Origin: Hypomesus transpacificus
Taxonomy: Eukaryota; Chordata; Actinopteri; Osmeriformes; Osmeridae
NCBI RefSeq assembly: GCF_021917145.1
Contig: NC_061062.1
Coordinates: 288,780 to 352,779, forward strand
DNA length: 64,000 bases
Reading direction: 5' to 3'
A program made the position numbers and the translations under genes. Each line of letters opens with the position of its first letter. Positions within the stretch are counted from its first letter, which is position 1. Below are positions 1 through 11,629 of the stretch, one piece after another. The notes beneath the pieces were generated by a model, which saw only the letters and a list, made by a program, of their open reading frames with translations, searched no databases and was not told the DNA's origin.

Positions 1-1639
1 ACAAGCTGACAGGCATGCTGACAGGCAGGTCCCACATGAGACAGCCAGAGATGCAACACCTGCAGCAGGAGGGAGATGCAGCACGGAGGTCCACACTGCT
101 GCTGAAGAGCAGCTGGGCAATTAGATGAGATAAATAGAACATTTCGCATATTTTTTTACATACAGATTACCTATACAGTACCATCATTCCTGTTTTCATA
201 TCCTGGAAAAAACATATATGTTCTATTAGGAGTTCCCTGCTCTGCACAAATGCAAGCCAAGTGTGTGTTTCTGCTAGGCAGTGCTTGTGCATGCTTATTA
301 AACAGTCTTTGGTGGGAAAAGAACAGTCAAAATCAAATCAGAATGTATTTGTATAGCCCTTTTTACAAGCAATGTCACAGAGGGATTCATGTACCAGAAT
401 CAGAATGGGTTTCATCACCATGAAAGTTTTCACAGACAAGGAATTTGCTTTGGCAGGAAGGTGCATACAATAAACATATAGGAATCTAAAATTTAAATAT
501 GAGGATTAACTATACTAAGGGTACATAACTAGCAATACGAAGTGGAATTAGAATTCAAATGAACTATACAATAAAATATAAGTACGCCCATAAAACTGCC
601 CCTCAACTAACCTAAACAGTGAGTTCTGGAGAGCAGTGTCACATCCCGGACTGGGGATGTTGGAAGGTGGACAGGTGTTCATGCTTCGTCTTCTCATCAT
701 CAATCTTTCTGTAAAGCAGCTTATAAAGATTCTCTTTGGTCTATAATAATTTTGCTGCCGTGACAACAGTGTGTGAAGGCTATAAGAAGCTACTGTAACA
801 TATCTATGTCCCGTGACAAAAAACTGAGATATGATTTTCTAAATAATCCCAGTTGTTGATTGCAACTAGGCTTGGCCCAGGAAAAACTGATGCGGAGCAT
901 TCAAACACTTCAGGGCCAAGATGACTTTCATGAAATTCAACATCAAGAACAATCCCAACAGATCCTTCAGGGTAGCTGGCTTTGGCTTCATGTACCTGGA
1001 GTCCCTTTATACACATCTGATCAATACCAGGGGGTGTTGACTAAAATGTCACACATTCAACTTAAAAATCTCATCAACTGGTATGGAAGACCCATCTGCA
1101 GGAGGATGAGACTGGGTTTGGATGAAGGACATCTTCAGCTGTCTGGAATACAAACAGTTAATCAACCCTGTCCCACAGAGGAACCGCAATTACTCCTTCG
1201 CTCACATGGTAACATGTTTTAGGTGTGTGTGTGTGTGGTTCCTGACAGACTGGTGTTAGTCAAAAATATTTCCCACCCTGCAGTGAGGCAGAGGTCCTGG
1301 CCTCCCTGTTACCTTCCCTCTTCCACTTCCTGACACAGGAAGTCCTGTTCAGCTCCTGGGGCAGTCTGGGTAAGTCAGAACAATCCTCCCAGGGTGGAGT
1401 GTTTGATTGCTTCCCGCCATGAGACGCGGAAAGTGAAACAGTATCCAGCTTCTCAAACCTGTTCTCCGGCCCCCGCCGGTCTTTGTCAGATCATTCAGGC
1501 ATCAACAAAGTTGATCCAAAGAGCGACCCACCCACACACGCAAACACACACTACACACACACACACACCGGCACACTGTAGACAGACACACTCACATGCA
1601 ACTGATAGTGTGGAGGTACAGGTACAACTAACAACTTAA
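1..1639. other. Left-edge region with no recognised gene
   Basis: AT-rich fish DNA without a gene I can name. If the NHSL3-like exon at 4123-4354 is correctly called, this is probably its first intron, since that gene runs leftward. Three short stretches look slightly exon-like: 660-722 on the minus strand (open after a possible acceptor, then a stop), 922-1040 on the plus strand, and 1283-1369 on the plus strand (AG before, GTAAGT after). None matches a family I know. A short CA-rich microsatellite lies near 1535-1570. Confidence 0.5.
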
Positions 1640-1644
1640 CAATA

Positions 1645-2012
1645 GACTTCACACAGTAGACCAGCCCTCACACAATAGACCAGCCCTCACACAATAGACC
1701 AGCCCTAACACAATAGACCAGCCCTAACACACAGTAGACCAGCCCTCACACAGTAGACCAGCCCTAACACACAGTAGACCAGCCCTAACACACAGTAGAC
1801 CAGCCCTCACACAGTAGACCAGCCCTAACACACAATAGACCAGCCCTAACACACAATAGACCAGCCCTAACACAATAGACCAGCCCTAACACAGTAGACC
1901 AGCCCTAACACACAGTAGACCAGCCCTAACACACGGTAGACCAGCCCTCACACACAGTAGACCAGCCCTCACACAATAGACCAGCCCTCACACAATAGAC
2001 CAGCCCTAACAC
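1645..2012. repeat. Minisatellite, about 20-22-bp unit
   Basis: Tandem array of a unit resembling ACACAGTAGACCAGCCCTAA, about 17 copies. Copies differ by CAGTAG versus CAATAG, by CCCTCA versus CCCTAA, and by presence of an extra CA. The mixed variants suggest expansion by unequal exchange or slippage. No coding frame is maintained. Confidence 0.9.
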
Positions 2013-3074
2013 ACTTCCTCAGGGAAATCAGCGCCATTCTCCGCCCACTATACCGGACATTGCAAGGATTTAAACGCGCAATTGAATGGGCCTCCTTCTC
2101 TCTTTCTATCATGGATCAGCCACCAAAGTTGAAACAGCGATGACTGTTTGAAATGATCCTGATGCCAATATTTGTAATGTAGCAAGGAGTTTAACAACTG
2201 CTGGAATGGAATGTGAACGCTGAGTCGGAGATTTAATGTAATCTTTGATTTCTTCCAGTAACTGTAATATTGCATGGCTGCTTAATCTGAATGCGTAATG
2301 ATTTAGTGTTCACTCAATTCAAAAAGTGTGATCCTTGTTGCAAAAATCCTTTGGCCTTTGTCTTCGTCTTGCTCGGGTTACGGCTGCCATTTCACCAGGA
2401 GGCATATGCACATCCTGATTTACGCATGCTGTTAAAAAGCGTAGAATTTTCAAATGCAAAAGAGATGCGCTTTCACAGGTGGTTTTTGTGCATACCGCGG
2501 AACACATAATTAGGCGCACTTAACGCATCCCCTCCTATCTTTTTATGGGAAACTCCCACTTTCCCCTTGACCCTCCCGTGAATGCATATGCATGACACAG
2601 AAAGCGCAATTTGCCATTTTGAGAGAGAGAGAGAGACACAGAGAGACACAGAGAGACACAGAGAGACAGGACAGGACAGGCTACTCAACATGACAGCCTG
2701 GTGAGAACTCCATGGTCCAATATACAGAGGTGCAAAAGTCAGGTGAACTGAGAGGTAACACTGGACCAGGAGTCTAGATAACCTCCAAAGTTCGCAACCT
2801 GAGAGGAACACCACTCCTCTCTCTCCCCACCCTCACAACAGGCTTCTGTTCATTATCCATCTGATGATGAAGACTGCAGCATTAGCAGTGGTTGAACACA
2901 CACACACAGACACACACAACCACTCTCAGTCTTTTGTTGATCTCTCCTGACATCAGTTTCCCCAGGCAGCCCATGGGCAGGGCAGTCAGGAGAAACACCC
3001 CTGGTTCTTATGCTCTGGCATCAGCTGGCAGGGCTTCATGAACTGGGCATGTATCAACCCCGAGACCTGAACCC
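2013..3074. other. Intergenic or intronic DNA with simple repeats
   Basis: No gene recognised. A GAGA/GACACA purine-rich microsatellite lies at about 2621-2672 and a short CA run at about 2897-2920. Short open frames here overlap simple repeats and lack splice signals or family similarity. Confidence 0.5.
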
Positions 3075-3190
3075 TAGCCCTGAGCCCTGACCAGGAGCCC
3101 TGACCCAGAGCCCTGACCCGGAGCCCTGACCCGGAGCCCTGACCCGGAGCCCTGACCCAGAGCCCTGACCCGGAGCCCTGACCCGGAGCA
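3075..3190. repeat. Short minisatellite, 13-bp unit
   Basis: About eight to nine tandem copies of GAGCCCTGACCCG with G/A variation at the last position. The array is GC-rich and ends before position 3200. Confidence 0.85.
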
Positions 3191-3715
3191 AGGGGGCAGG
3201 AGGTTCTGGGCTGCTGTTACAGACTCTGTTCACAACTCTGCAGGCATTCAGCCCTCAGGAAGGTGTTCAGGAAGTGAATATGCTTTCCACCATGCCATCA
3301 TTGTATCTGCCAGCAACTCTGGCATACTGTCTCAAAATGCCTCAGTATGTCTGTGTGTGTCTCCATGTGTCTGTGCGTGTCTCCATGTGTGTATACATCT
3401 CTGATTTCTGTACTACATGTTAAAAGTATCTCCTGTGTGAAACGCGACAACAGAATCAGGTCGAGTGCATCCCAGAACAGGACGGACAGAGATTTCTTCA
3501 CGGCAAACAAAGGCTCCAGGGGTCAAAGGACAGGTTCATGAGTCACATGTTGTTCAAACAGTCCTCCTCCAGAGAGCAAACATGCCTGTTAGCCCAGCAC
3601 GAGGATATTGAACTGTTACCAAACACCAAACTAACCCTAACCCAAACACCAAACTCCCAACAAGCCACTGCTCAGAGACTACAGCCACCGAGATCCACTT
3701 CATATCCAAACAATA
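3191..3715. other. No gene seen
   Basis: About 500 bases with no recognisable gene. A GT/CA-rich stretch at 3345-3400 gives short open frames on both strands, which I treat as chance. Confidence 0.5.
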
Positions 3716-3908
3716 CCATATTTAGGGTTAGGGTTAGTATACAATACCATGTTTAGGGTTAGGGTTAGTATACAATACCATATTTAGGGTTAGGGTTAGT
3801 ATACAATACCATATTTAGGGTTAGGGTTAGTATACAATACCATATTTAGGGTTAGGGTTAGTATACAATACCATATTTAGGGTTAGGGTTAGTATACAAT
3901 ACCATATT
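3716..3908. repeat. Minisatellite carrying telomere-like hexamers, 31-bp unit
   Basis: About six near-identical copies of a 31-bp unit. Each contains TTAGGGTTAGGGTTA, two full vertebrate telomere hexamers plus a partial one, followed by GTATACAATACCATAT. Only one position differs between copies (CATGTT versus CATATT). It is an interstitial telomere-like minisatellite, not a run of pure telomeric repeat. Confidence 0.92.
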
Positions 3909-4122
3909 TCACTCAGGTAAAAAGGTCACTGGCACTCTTTATATTTACAGATCTGTAGAGACGGTTTATCAGTGTTTGAATGTATAAAACGTAGGCCAGC
4001 CAACAGCAGAAGCACTGTGTGACATACAGCGAATCTGAGAACACTGGCCAGGCTACCTGCACATTACTGAAAGCCAAACAATCACATGGTGTAGAGGGGT
4101 GTTTTCTCCTCCTGGCTCTCAC

Positions 4123-4354
4123 CGTGGCCAAGGGGCAGTGTGGGCGGTGGCCTGGCTGCGTTGGTCCCTCCCGGATGTGTGTCCAGGCTGTTGCATCCCA
4201 GTTCCTTCTTCTTCTTGCCTTTGAGCCAGCTGAAGGCCCGCCCCAAGGAGCCCCGACGCTTCTTCCTCCGGCCCCCTCTGGTGCTCCGCTCTTGGGCAAA
4301 CACTTCCGCCATGTCCTGGGGAATCAGCTCCCCCACTGAGCCCCGGGCCGACAT
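4123..4354 (-). CDS. nhsl3: NHSL3 (KIAA1522)-like protein, first coding exon only
   Basis: First coding exon of a Nance-Horan-syndrome-like protein, a family linked to actin and cell-shape control. The exon encodes 77 residues plus one base. It starts MSARGSVGELIPQDMAEVFA and continues with a basic Arg/Lys-rich stretch, then SLGRAFSWLKGKKKK. I recognise this as the alternative N-terminus of KIAA1522-type proteins in fish. The exon ends at a good donor (GTGAGAG on the minus strand, ending at 4123). The rest of the gene should lie to the left, and I found no further exon before position 1. The divergent neighbour is SYNC, as in human 1p35, which supports the identification. The name is from recalled similarity; gene identity is moderately certain. 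Confidence 0.65.
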
Positions 4355-4976
4355 CCCACACTGGAGCTAAACACGGAAGGGAGGGAGGGCAAAGAAAAAA
4401 GGCTAAATTGATTAAGCACAAATACTATTAATTGCCTTCATTCAATGAGAATAATTACATTTCTGGATGCTTTATCACTGTTGTTGATTCATGTTTCTGT
4501 TGACATTACATAGGAGTTTCCCCTCACTGACTTCCATTCAGAGTAAGTGAAGCAGACTAGTTGTGTTCAGGCCCCTCTGTCCATGTTGAGGGTTGAGAAC
4601 CCAGCATGTTCTACCCCCCTCTCGCCTCTCAACCAAACTTGACTGTTCTGTGGAGATGTGGCACCACTCCCTTCATTCCTAAACATGGAGTCATGGTTCA
4701 GAGCCCCACCCGTAACCATACACACACCAGTCACACACACAAAGATTTACACAAATCCAGATAAGTAAACACACGCTCGGTCCACCACAATGTTGGTCTC
4801 TTTGCTTCATTTATACAAGTTCTTCTTGACAGCGTCCTCCATTATTACTACTAATACTTCCTGTGTTCTTCCTGTGTTCTCGATGTCGAATGCGATGACT
4901 TCATCTCCTCGGCCTCCCTGCCAAAACCGCTCGCCTCCAAGGCAGGTTTCTGAACCTTGCTGTTGGGGAGCTATAG
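4355..4976. other. Upstream region of the NHSL3-like exon
   Basis: About 620 bases with no coding sequence recognised. Because the first coding exon ends at 4354, this stretch may hold its 5' untranslated sequence and promoter, but no TATA box or other clear core element was identified. Confidence 0.4.
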
Positions 4977-5325
4977 AGCTGTAGAGCAGTAGAGCTACAG
5001 AGCAGTAGAGCTGTAGAGCAGTGGGGCTGTAGAGCAGTAGAGCAGTAGAGAAGTAGGGCAGTAGAGCAGTAAGGCTGTAGAGCAGTAGGGCTATAGAGCT
5101 GTAGAGCAGTAGGGCAGTAGAGCAGTAGGGTTGTAAAGCAGTAGGGCTATAGAGCTGTAGAGCAGTAGGGCAGTAGAGCAGTAGAGCTGTAGAGCAGTAG
5201 GGCTATAGAGCTGTAGAGCAGTAAGGCAGTAAAGCAGTAGAGCTGTAGAGCAGTGGGGCTGCAGAGCAGTAGGGCTATAGAGCTGTAGAGCAGTAGGGCA
5301 GTAGGGCAGTAGGGCTATACAGCAG
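4977..5325. repeat. Minisatellite, 12-bp-based unit
   Basis: A long array built from 12-mers such as GTAGAGCAGTAG and GGCTATAGAGCT. Larger blocks near 5085-5160, 5140-5210 and 5250-5310 repeat as higher-order units. The sequence is purine-rich on the plus strand and frequently hits stop codons (TAG), so it is not coding. Confidence 0.88.
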
Positions 5326-5719
5326 TAGGACCCCCTCCTCCCCCCCAGACCCGGGGCAGGAGGGGGTAATCAGAATCAGAATGGATTTTAATCGCCATGA
5401 AAGTTTGCACAGACAAGGAATGTACTTTGTCATGAGAGGAAGCCGCTGCAGGCGTGCCGACAGACAGGAGGGTTAGGGTTAGGGAGGACTCAAGGAATCC
5501 TGTATAGAGGAGAAGCTGGGGAAGCTTCTCTAAATGTCCACTGTGTCCAGGACTGAGGAACGCAGTCAAGTCAGGAGCTCATGCGAAACCCAGACACCTG
5601 AGATAATGGGCAGGCTGGAGACATGTGCAACCAACTAAAATAAAGTTCCTATTACACTGTGCCTAGGTATATAGGGCAGAAGATCCATGTTCTACTCATA
5701 CTGGCAAGCTGTCCAAGAC

Positions 5720-5990
5720 ACGAGTGTCCCAGTGCCAGACGACACCAGCACTGAAGCATATAACCCTGCCGTCCTCCAGAACTACAGACCGGTATCATTG
5801 TTACCCTTCGTTTCAAAAACAATTGAACGTGCTGTATCTAACCAACTGTCAAACTTTCTCTCGCAGAACTACCTGCTTGACCCCAGCCAATCAGGCTTCA
5901 AGACTGGCCACTCCACAGAGACTGCCCTGCTTTCAGTCACCACTGCCCTCCAGTCTGCCAGAGCGGCTTCCAGGTCATCCGTCATCGCCG
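5720..5990 (+). mobile_element. LINE fragment, L2-like reverse transcriptase remnant
   Basis: The translation contains NYRPVSLLPF, then a block with SKTIERAV, LLDPSQSGF and GHSTETALLSV. These are the early conserved motifs of the reverse transcriptase of fish L2/CR1-clade non-LTR retrotransposons. Only about 90 residues remain. The catalytic-core motifs that should follow are absent because the sequence switches near 5990 into an unrelated foldback repeat. No endonuclease domain is seen upstream. It is a dead fragment. Confidence 0.85.
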
Positions 5991-6560
5991 CTGTGAAATA
6001 TTTTACTGTTGATTATTCTTCTACAGGTACAGTCTTGCACTTTTTGGGGTTCATGTTGTTTTAATTTGTAACTTACATAACTTCATGCTCTTATGGGTCT
6101 TCCCTTTGGCACTTGTTTAGTTTTTCACAATGTATGCTTCGTGTTTTGGCTGCTTGCAATGTTTGGGACTACCTCGTTGTTATGATCAGTGACCTATGCT
6201 CTTTTGTAAAGCTCTCTCTTGGAAGTTGCTTCACATTTACATTTACATTTATGCATTTAGCAGACGCTTTTATCCAAAGGGACTTCCAAGAGAGAGCTTT
6301 ACAATAGGTCACTGATCATAACAACGAGGTAGTCCCAAACATTGCAAGCAGCCAAAACATGAAGCATTCATTGTAAAAAGACTAAACAAGTGCCAAAGGG
6401 AAGACCCATAAGAGCATGCAGTTATACAAGTTACAAATTTAAACAACATGAACCACTAAAAGTGCAAGACTGTACCTGTAGAAGAACAATCAACAGTAAC
6501 ATATTTCACAGCGAGTTTGGATAAAAGCGTCTGCTAAATGCATAAATGTAAATGTAAGAT
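5990..6560. mobile_element. Foldback/MITE-like element with interleaved inverted repeats
   Basis: The left arm (about 5990-6232) is repeated in inverted, slightly diverged form at about 6280-6514. The roughly 48-bp spacer between them carries the fish motif GCATTTAGCAGACGCTTTTA, and its inverse follows the right arm at about 6515-6558. The order is therefore arm, motif, inverted arm, inverted motif. The segment 6236-6560 alone looks like a MITE with the motif as terminal inverted repeats, next to half of a second copy in the opposite orientation. No coding sequence. Confidence 0.8.
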
Positions 6561-6892
6561 AACCCTGGCCTTTCTCTCACAGCCTTTCTGTGTCGATACT
6601 CTGTGTAAATGTGTAAACGTGTCGGGGATGTGGGGATGAGGAATGAGACGGCCCTGGCTCTGTTTCAGGTTGAAGCTGCGAGGCAGACTGCGTTGCCAGA
6701 CTCTCCTCACCCTGGTCATAAACCAACCCTTCAACGCTCCAGTCTCCCCCAGGAATGTCAGCATCAGAACTGCTGGAGTTTGTGTTTGCTTACAGCAGAG
6801 TCTACAGGAGACAAAGGGGTTAAACTGTCTGGCCGTCTAAAGCTGAGGTTCACAACATTTTTTACTGTCAGATTATTTTGAAATAATCTTCT

Positions 6893-7170
6893 AATCTCGT
6901 CTGTGAGAGAAAGTGAACCCAGGGTGATACTGAGAGGGTAAGTGAACCCAGGGTGATACTGAGAGGGTAAGTGAACCCAGGGTGATACTGAGAGGGTGAG
7001 TGAACCCAGGGTGATACTGAGAGGGTAAGTGAACCCAGGGTGATACTGAGAGGGTAAGTAAACCCAGGGTGATACTGAGAGGGTGAGTGACCCCAGTGTG
7101 ATACTGAGAGGGTAAGTGAACCCAGGATGATACTGAGAGGGTAAGTGAACCCAGGGTGATACTGAGAAGT
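6893..7170. repeat. Minisatellite, 29-bp unit
   Basis: About nine to ten copies of a 29-bp unit beginning GTGAACCCAGGGTGATACTG. The period is not a multiple of three and the unit lacks minus-strand stops, so all three minus frames stay open across it. These open frames are a property of the repeat and not evidence of a gene. Confidence 0.92.
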
Positions 7171-9570
7171 GAAAGGCATCCAGCATGTTCAACCTTTTTA
7201 AGGAAGTCGAGTCCCTTCTCATCCAGCTCCAGTAAGGCCTGTGTTTCCACCCAGAAAATGACAGTAATTTGGACATGACTAATGTTTGTAACTGGGGCAG
7301 TGCAGACCCAGTCCTTGGGGTCTGGGTCAGGGGCTTCTAGGAGAGAAGGTAGGAGACCAGCAGTGACGCTAAGCACCCTGGGAATCATCAGAGCCCACTG
7401 GGTCTGACTCATAAAAGCATCGTCATGGTTACCTTAATTAAAAAACGATATATTTCTAGAGTACAAGACAAAAAACACAGATTTTAAAATCTGGAACATT
7501 GTCATGTTGGTCATATATGGTGCACAAGAGTACCTTAAATCTTACTAATTATATTAAAGCAAGTAGAAAAGTAAGTACAACAATGCTTTTCATAGAATAA
7601 ATGTGTCGCTTTATCCATCAATATTTTTCTCCTTTCAATATTATGCATTGAAAATGCTTGTCTGATGGAATATCTTCCTGAAGATATATTTTTTTGCTTG
7701 AGTAAATAAAAGTACTTAGGGCCTCTGCTGACATGCACATCACCACGGTGGCCCCCGTTTAGAAACACACCAAAGCAAAGAAAGAAACACACACTTCAAG
7801 AAACACACAAAGCTCTCTCAAACAAAGTACCATGCCAACATTCAAATGACAGAGTTGCTTCATTGGCACAGTCATTCCAGACCTCAGGACCACACCTCTC
7901 TCTGGTGGATGTTGATATACACACACAATACACCTAGAAAACAAACAAAATGAGGGATAATGGAATCTTTCATCACACCACCTTTTTTGTGGACTAAGGA
8001 AACTTGGACTTCCCTTCAGGCTGCTTGGGGCGCTACACTATCAGGGTAGCATTGATGGGAGTCACAATAGGATGTCAACAGGAACATCAAGCCTCACTCA
8101 AACATACAAACAAACACACAAGTTTAAACACACACACACACACACCACCGGCCGCGGTTTACAGCTTGGTCCTATTGGAACACACTATTTACCTTCCATT
8201 CACACAGACAACACAGGCAGCACAACAGGTCCACCTAAACAAGTTCCATACATCACAACATAATCATTTTTTCATACAGCTCTATACCATACATACTCTA
8301 CTTACCATGTAACAGAGGTATATATGAGTTATGGTCCTGGTGTTAACAGATACACCCAACATTCATTCATGATCTGACAGCCTTGCACAGCACCACGTCA
8401 TCAAGCTGGAGGGGCTGGAGGAGGTTAAGCCCTGCTGAAACAGACGCTTCTGCCTGTGGAGCTCCAGGTTTCACTGTCCAAGTGGGAACCATGCAGAATT
8501 CATTCAACTCAAGCTATGTATGTTTTGGGACAAATAATGAGGTGATTGAGAAAAACTAGCATGTATCACTTGAGTCTGGCGCTAGCTGATATCCCAGAGG
8601 CAGATTTGGTGGCACATGCTGTCATTTCAACATCCACGCCTGCAGCTCGCTCGGCCAAGCTCTTATCTTATCTGACATGAACAGTGTGACTTGCAGTAGA
8701 AGTGGTGGCTGGCTGAGGTGAGTCAGAGCGGAGCAGAGCGGAGCGACTCAACTGCTGAGCGCTCATGGGGACAGGGCAAGGGCAGGAGGGTGTAGCAGGA
8801 AACAGACGCCTTTGTTTGAACAGTGAGTGTCCTGGGCCGAGGCGCGAGCCTCAGTCACCTTCACCCCCTCGCTGCGGTGGCTAAACATGACCGTGCTGCA
8901 GCTACAAAGGTTACAAAAGAAATTCCTGAAAGCATTCAATCAAACTCAACGAATCCCCAGTATGAAGTTCTGTAAACTGTGTTGGGGTTGTGAAAACTCA
9001 TCTGGAGAGTGAAACTGAGGTAAATGTGTCCATGTTTCAGGTGTGAACTGTGTTATAATCAGGCCAGGGCGTGTCTCTATTCTCTAGGCAGAATCAAACA
9101 AAGGACAGCCCTTCCTTCTCTCTATACACCCCAGTCCTCTTCCACTTAAGGCCTTCCTTCAGAGAAGGGATCGAGCCAGAGACACATTGTACGCATTCTG
9201 AACCAGACATAATGTACTTGCTTTATGAAGGTGAAGCTGTCAAGGGGGATACTGGTGTTACCCAATTCCATGTCTCAAGTAGGACTCACTAGCACAAGCA
9301 CTGACAGAGGCTGCGTCTGTGAAGAGGAATGTCTTTCCTCACACTGGTGATTACATCAACCATGGTTTCCCTTTCTTCTGGCAGTTTCTAAGAAACCCCA
9401 CCGTCACTTGATCAACAGTCACCTGGAAGGAAGTTTACTCTGTGCTTCTACTGCTAAGATGACTCCCCAACAGACTATCAGTCAATGTGTCTTGTACATC
9501 ATGATCAATGGGTAAAGGTGGGGTTTTCTTGAATCACACTTTGTTAAACTGGTTTGTTTCACTGAAGCTT
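7171..9570. other. 2.4 kb with no recognised gene
   Basis: AT-rich intergenic DNA between the NHSL3-like exon and SYNC. A CA microsatellite occurs at about 8119-8146. Short open frames around 8004-8312 and 8827-9292 have no splice context or family similarity I can support. Regulatory elements shared by the two divergent flanking genes could lie here but nothing specific is visible. Confidence 0.4.
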
Positions 9571-9571
9571 C

Positions 9572-10100
9572 TCTTACGGTGCATCCAAAAAGTAGCGCCT
9601 CACTTTTTCCATGTTATGTTCCAGCCATATTCCAAAATTGATTAAATAAAATATTTTCCAAAAAATTCGACACACGCCCATAAAGATAACGTGAAAAATG
9701 AAAAAGATTTTTGCAAATCTTTTAAAATAAAAACGGAAAAAAATCACATGTATAGTATTCACAGCCTTTACCACGATACTCAAAATTCAGCTCAGGTTCA
9801 TCCTGTTTCCACTGATCATCCTTGAGATGTTTCTATAACGTCATTAGAGTCCACTTGTGGTCAATTCAGTTGATTGGATATGCTTTGGAAAGGCACACAC
9901 CTGTCTATAAAAGGTTCCACTGTTGACACTGTGCATGTCAGAGCACAAACCAAGCCATGAAGTCCAAGGAATTGTCTGTAGACCTCCGAGACAGGATTGT
10001 TTCGAGGCACAGATCTGAGGAAGGGTACAGAAACATGTCTGCAGCATTGAAAGTACCGTCAGCACAGTGGCCTTCATCATTCGTAAATGGAAGAAGTAAC
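9572..10100 (+). mobile_element. Truncated Tc1-like DNA transposon
   Basis: The start of a Tc1/mariner element of the kind common in fish. The leader is at 9880-9955, and the coding start at 9957 reads MKSKELSVDLRDRIVSRHRS followed by a degraded continuation. This is the N-terminal helix-turn-helix region of Tc1 transposase. The frame is corrupted after about 35 residues and the sequence leaves Tc1 near 10100. The DDE catalytic domain and the right terminal repeat are missing. A candidate left terminus begins near 9578 (GGTGCATCCAAAAAGTAG). Inactive. Confidence 0.85.
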
Positions 10101-10468
10101 TCCATGTACATGTTATATTTCATTCTTAATTGTTACAGATCTATTAAAAATAGGAAACAAACGTTTTCACTTTTTCTTTAAGGGGTATTGTGTGTAGAAT
10201 TGAAGAAACATGATCAGATGGCTGTGGAATCGACCACAGGTTGAACGCTAGCATGTCCAAAGAAGTAGTCAGAAGCCAAACATTTTGGTTAAAATACCAC
10301 ACAGGGTAAAATGCTCAACAGCTATAGTACAGCTATGGTACAGCAGGCCTGCAGAGCTGCCTGTGTTTGTGTGCTGTTAAGCCAGGGTAGCCATGCAGCA
10401 GCATGTCTGCTAAGAGCAGGGGCTGCATTCCTGAGAGATTGATAATTACTGTGGAACTCACAAAATCT

Positions 10469-10566
10469 CTCTCCCTCTCTCCCTCTCCCTCTCCCTCTCC
10501 CTCTCCCTCTCCCTCTCCCTCTCCCTCTCCCTCTCCCTCTCCCTCTCCCCCTCCCCCTCTCCCTCA
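10469..10566. repeat. Hexanucleotide microsatellite (CTCCCT)n
   Basis: About 16 copies of CTCCCT with minor CCCCCT variants near the right end. Strand asymmetry is complete (pyrimidines only), so the tract could form a triplex or other non-B structure. Open frames encoding alternating RG or PS runs across it are artefacts of the repeat. Confidence 0.95.
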
Positions 10567-11277
10567 CTCTGAAAGACAGTGGCCTGGGAAAAAGACATAA
10601 AAACATTGTAGCCTGGCTGTGAGGGAGAGAAAGAAAGAGAAAGAGCTATTGAACAGTGGCTTAATACAAGCTAGCTAAGGTTCATTGTGACTGTTCATTG
10701 TGTATCCATTTCAGAAGTGAGTGACTTGACGCTGCAGAAGCTAGGGCCATTAAAACACCCTTGTTTTCAGAGATCCGTTGCCATGGACCTAAGCCTGGGC
10801 TTCTATCTAACCCATTAAGAACAGACCCTGGCCCACAGACATAGTACGCTGTTTACAACTAGAGGAAGGTCTTTAACAGTGGTGACTTGGGGACTGTGGA
10901 GATAAACACAGCTGTGGGCTTAAAAATACACCCTCTCCTGCTGCTGGCATCTCTGCAGTCAAAACAGAAGCTCTGGGACCAGCCCACAACCCCACCCTCA
11001 CCAGCTTCACCCCCAGCAGCTCTCAGAGATCAGCTTCACCCCCAGCAGCCCTCAGATATCAGATTCACCTCCCAGCAGCCCTCAGAGATCAGAGTAGGGA
11101 AGAGGATGGAGAGAGCCGTACAGTAACATGAAGCACCTGGACCGACACACACACACGCACACACACACACACTGATCTGATTGAATGATTGCTGATCAAG
11201 GGCTCAGTGGATATAAATGAGTATTGATCACTCAACTCCACTGATCAAATTCCATTGTTATCCAATCAGCAAACCAG
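10567..11277. other. No gene seen
   Basis: About 700 bases without a recognised gene. A short imperfect direct repeat of CAGCTTCACCCCCAGCAGC-like units occurs at about 11000-11095, and a CA microsatellite at about 11143-11172. Confidence 0.45.
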
Positions 11278-11595
11278 AGATGGAGGTAACGAAGTACAAA
11301 TACTTTGTTACTGTACTTAAGTTGATTTTTAGTAGTACTTCACTTCACTATTTACCATCAACGTAATACTTTCATTCCTTACATTTTTTACACACATATC
11401 TCTACTTTCTACTTCTTGCATTTTAAAGCCAGGCTTGTTACTTTAGTTTTAATCTATATTTGGTTGCATGATCAATATTATTAATTGTCATTGCGCGCGC
11501 CTCATCATTTCCTGGCTATTACGCACAACAGACATAAGTTAGTCTACGAAGCTACCATGGAGCAAGGCAGAAGGCAATAAGAACAATATTTAAAA
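11278..11595 (+). repeat. Dispersed repeat, copy 1
   Basis: Starts near GAGATGGAGGTAACGAAGTA and continues ACAAATACTTTGTTACTGTA; ends near CTACCATGGAGCAAGGCAGA. The same start and end blocks recur in the same order and orientation at 41862-43010, showing that this is a dispersed fish repeat. No coding sequence remains. The family could not be named with certainty. Confidence 0.75.
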
Positions 11596-11629
11596 AAGCT
11601 CTGTCTCTCATTAATCCCTCCTGCGGCTG

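Noticed and set aside
1645-2012. CRISPR-like regular repeats (also considered for the other arrays)
   Set aside because: Units are directly tandem without unique spacers, and the host is a vertebrate.
6764-7412. Three minus-strand frames of 100-173 codons with PSQYHPGFTY-like repeats
   Set aside because: Produced by a 29-bp minisatellite open in all three frames; no splice or family evidence.
10322-10606. RG-dipeptide-rich frame resembling an RGG protein
   Set aside because: Translation of a CTCCCT microsatellite.
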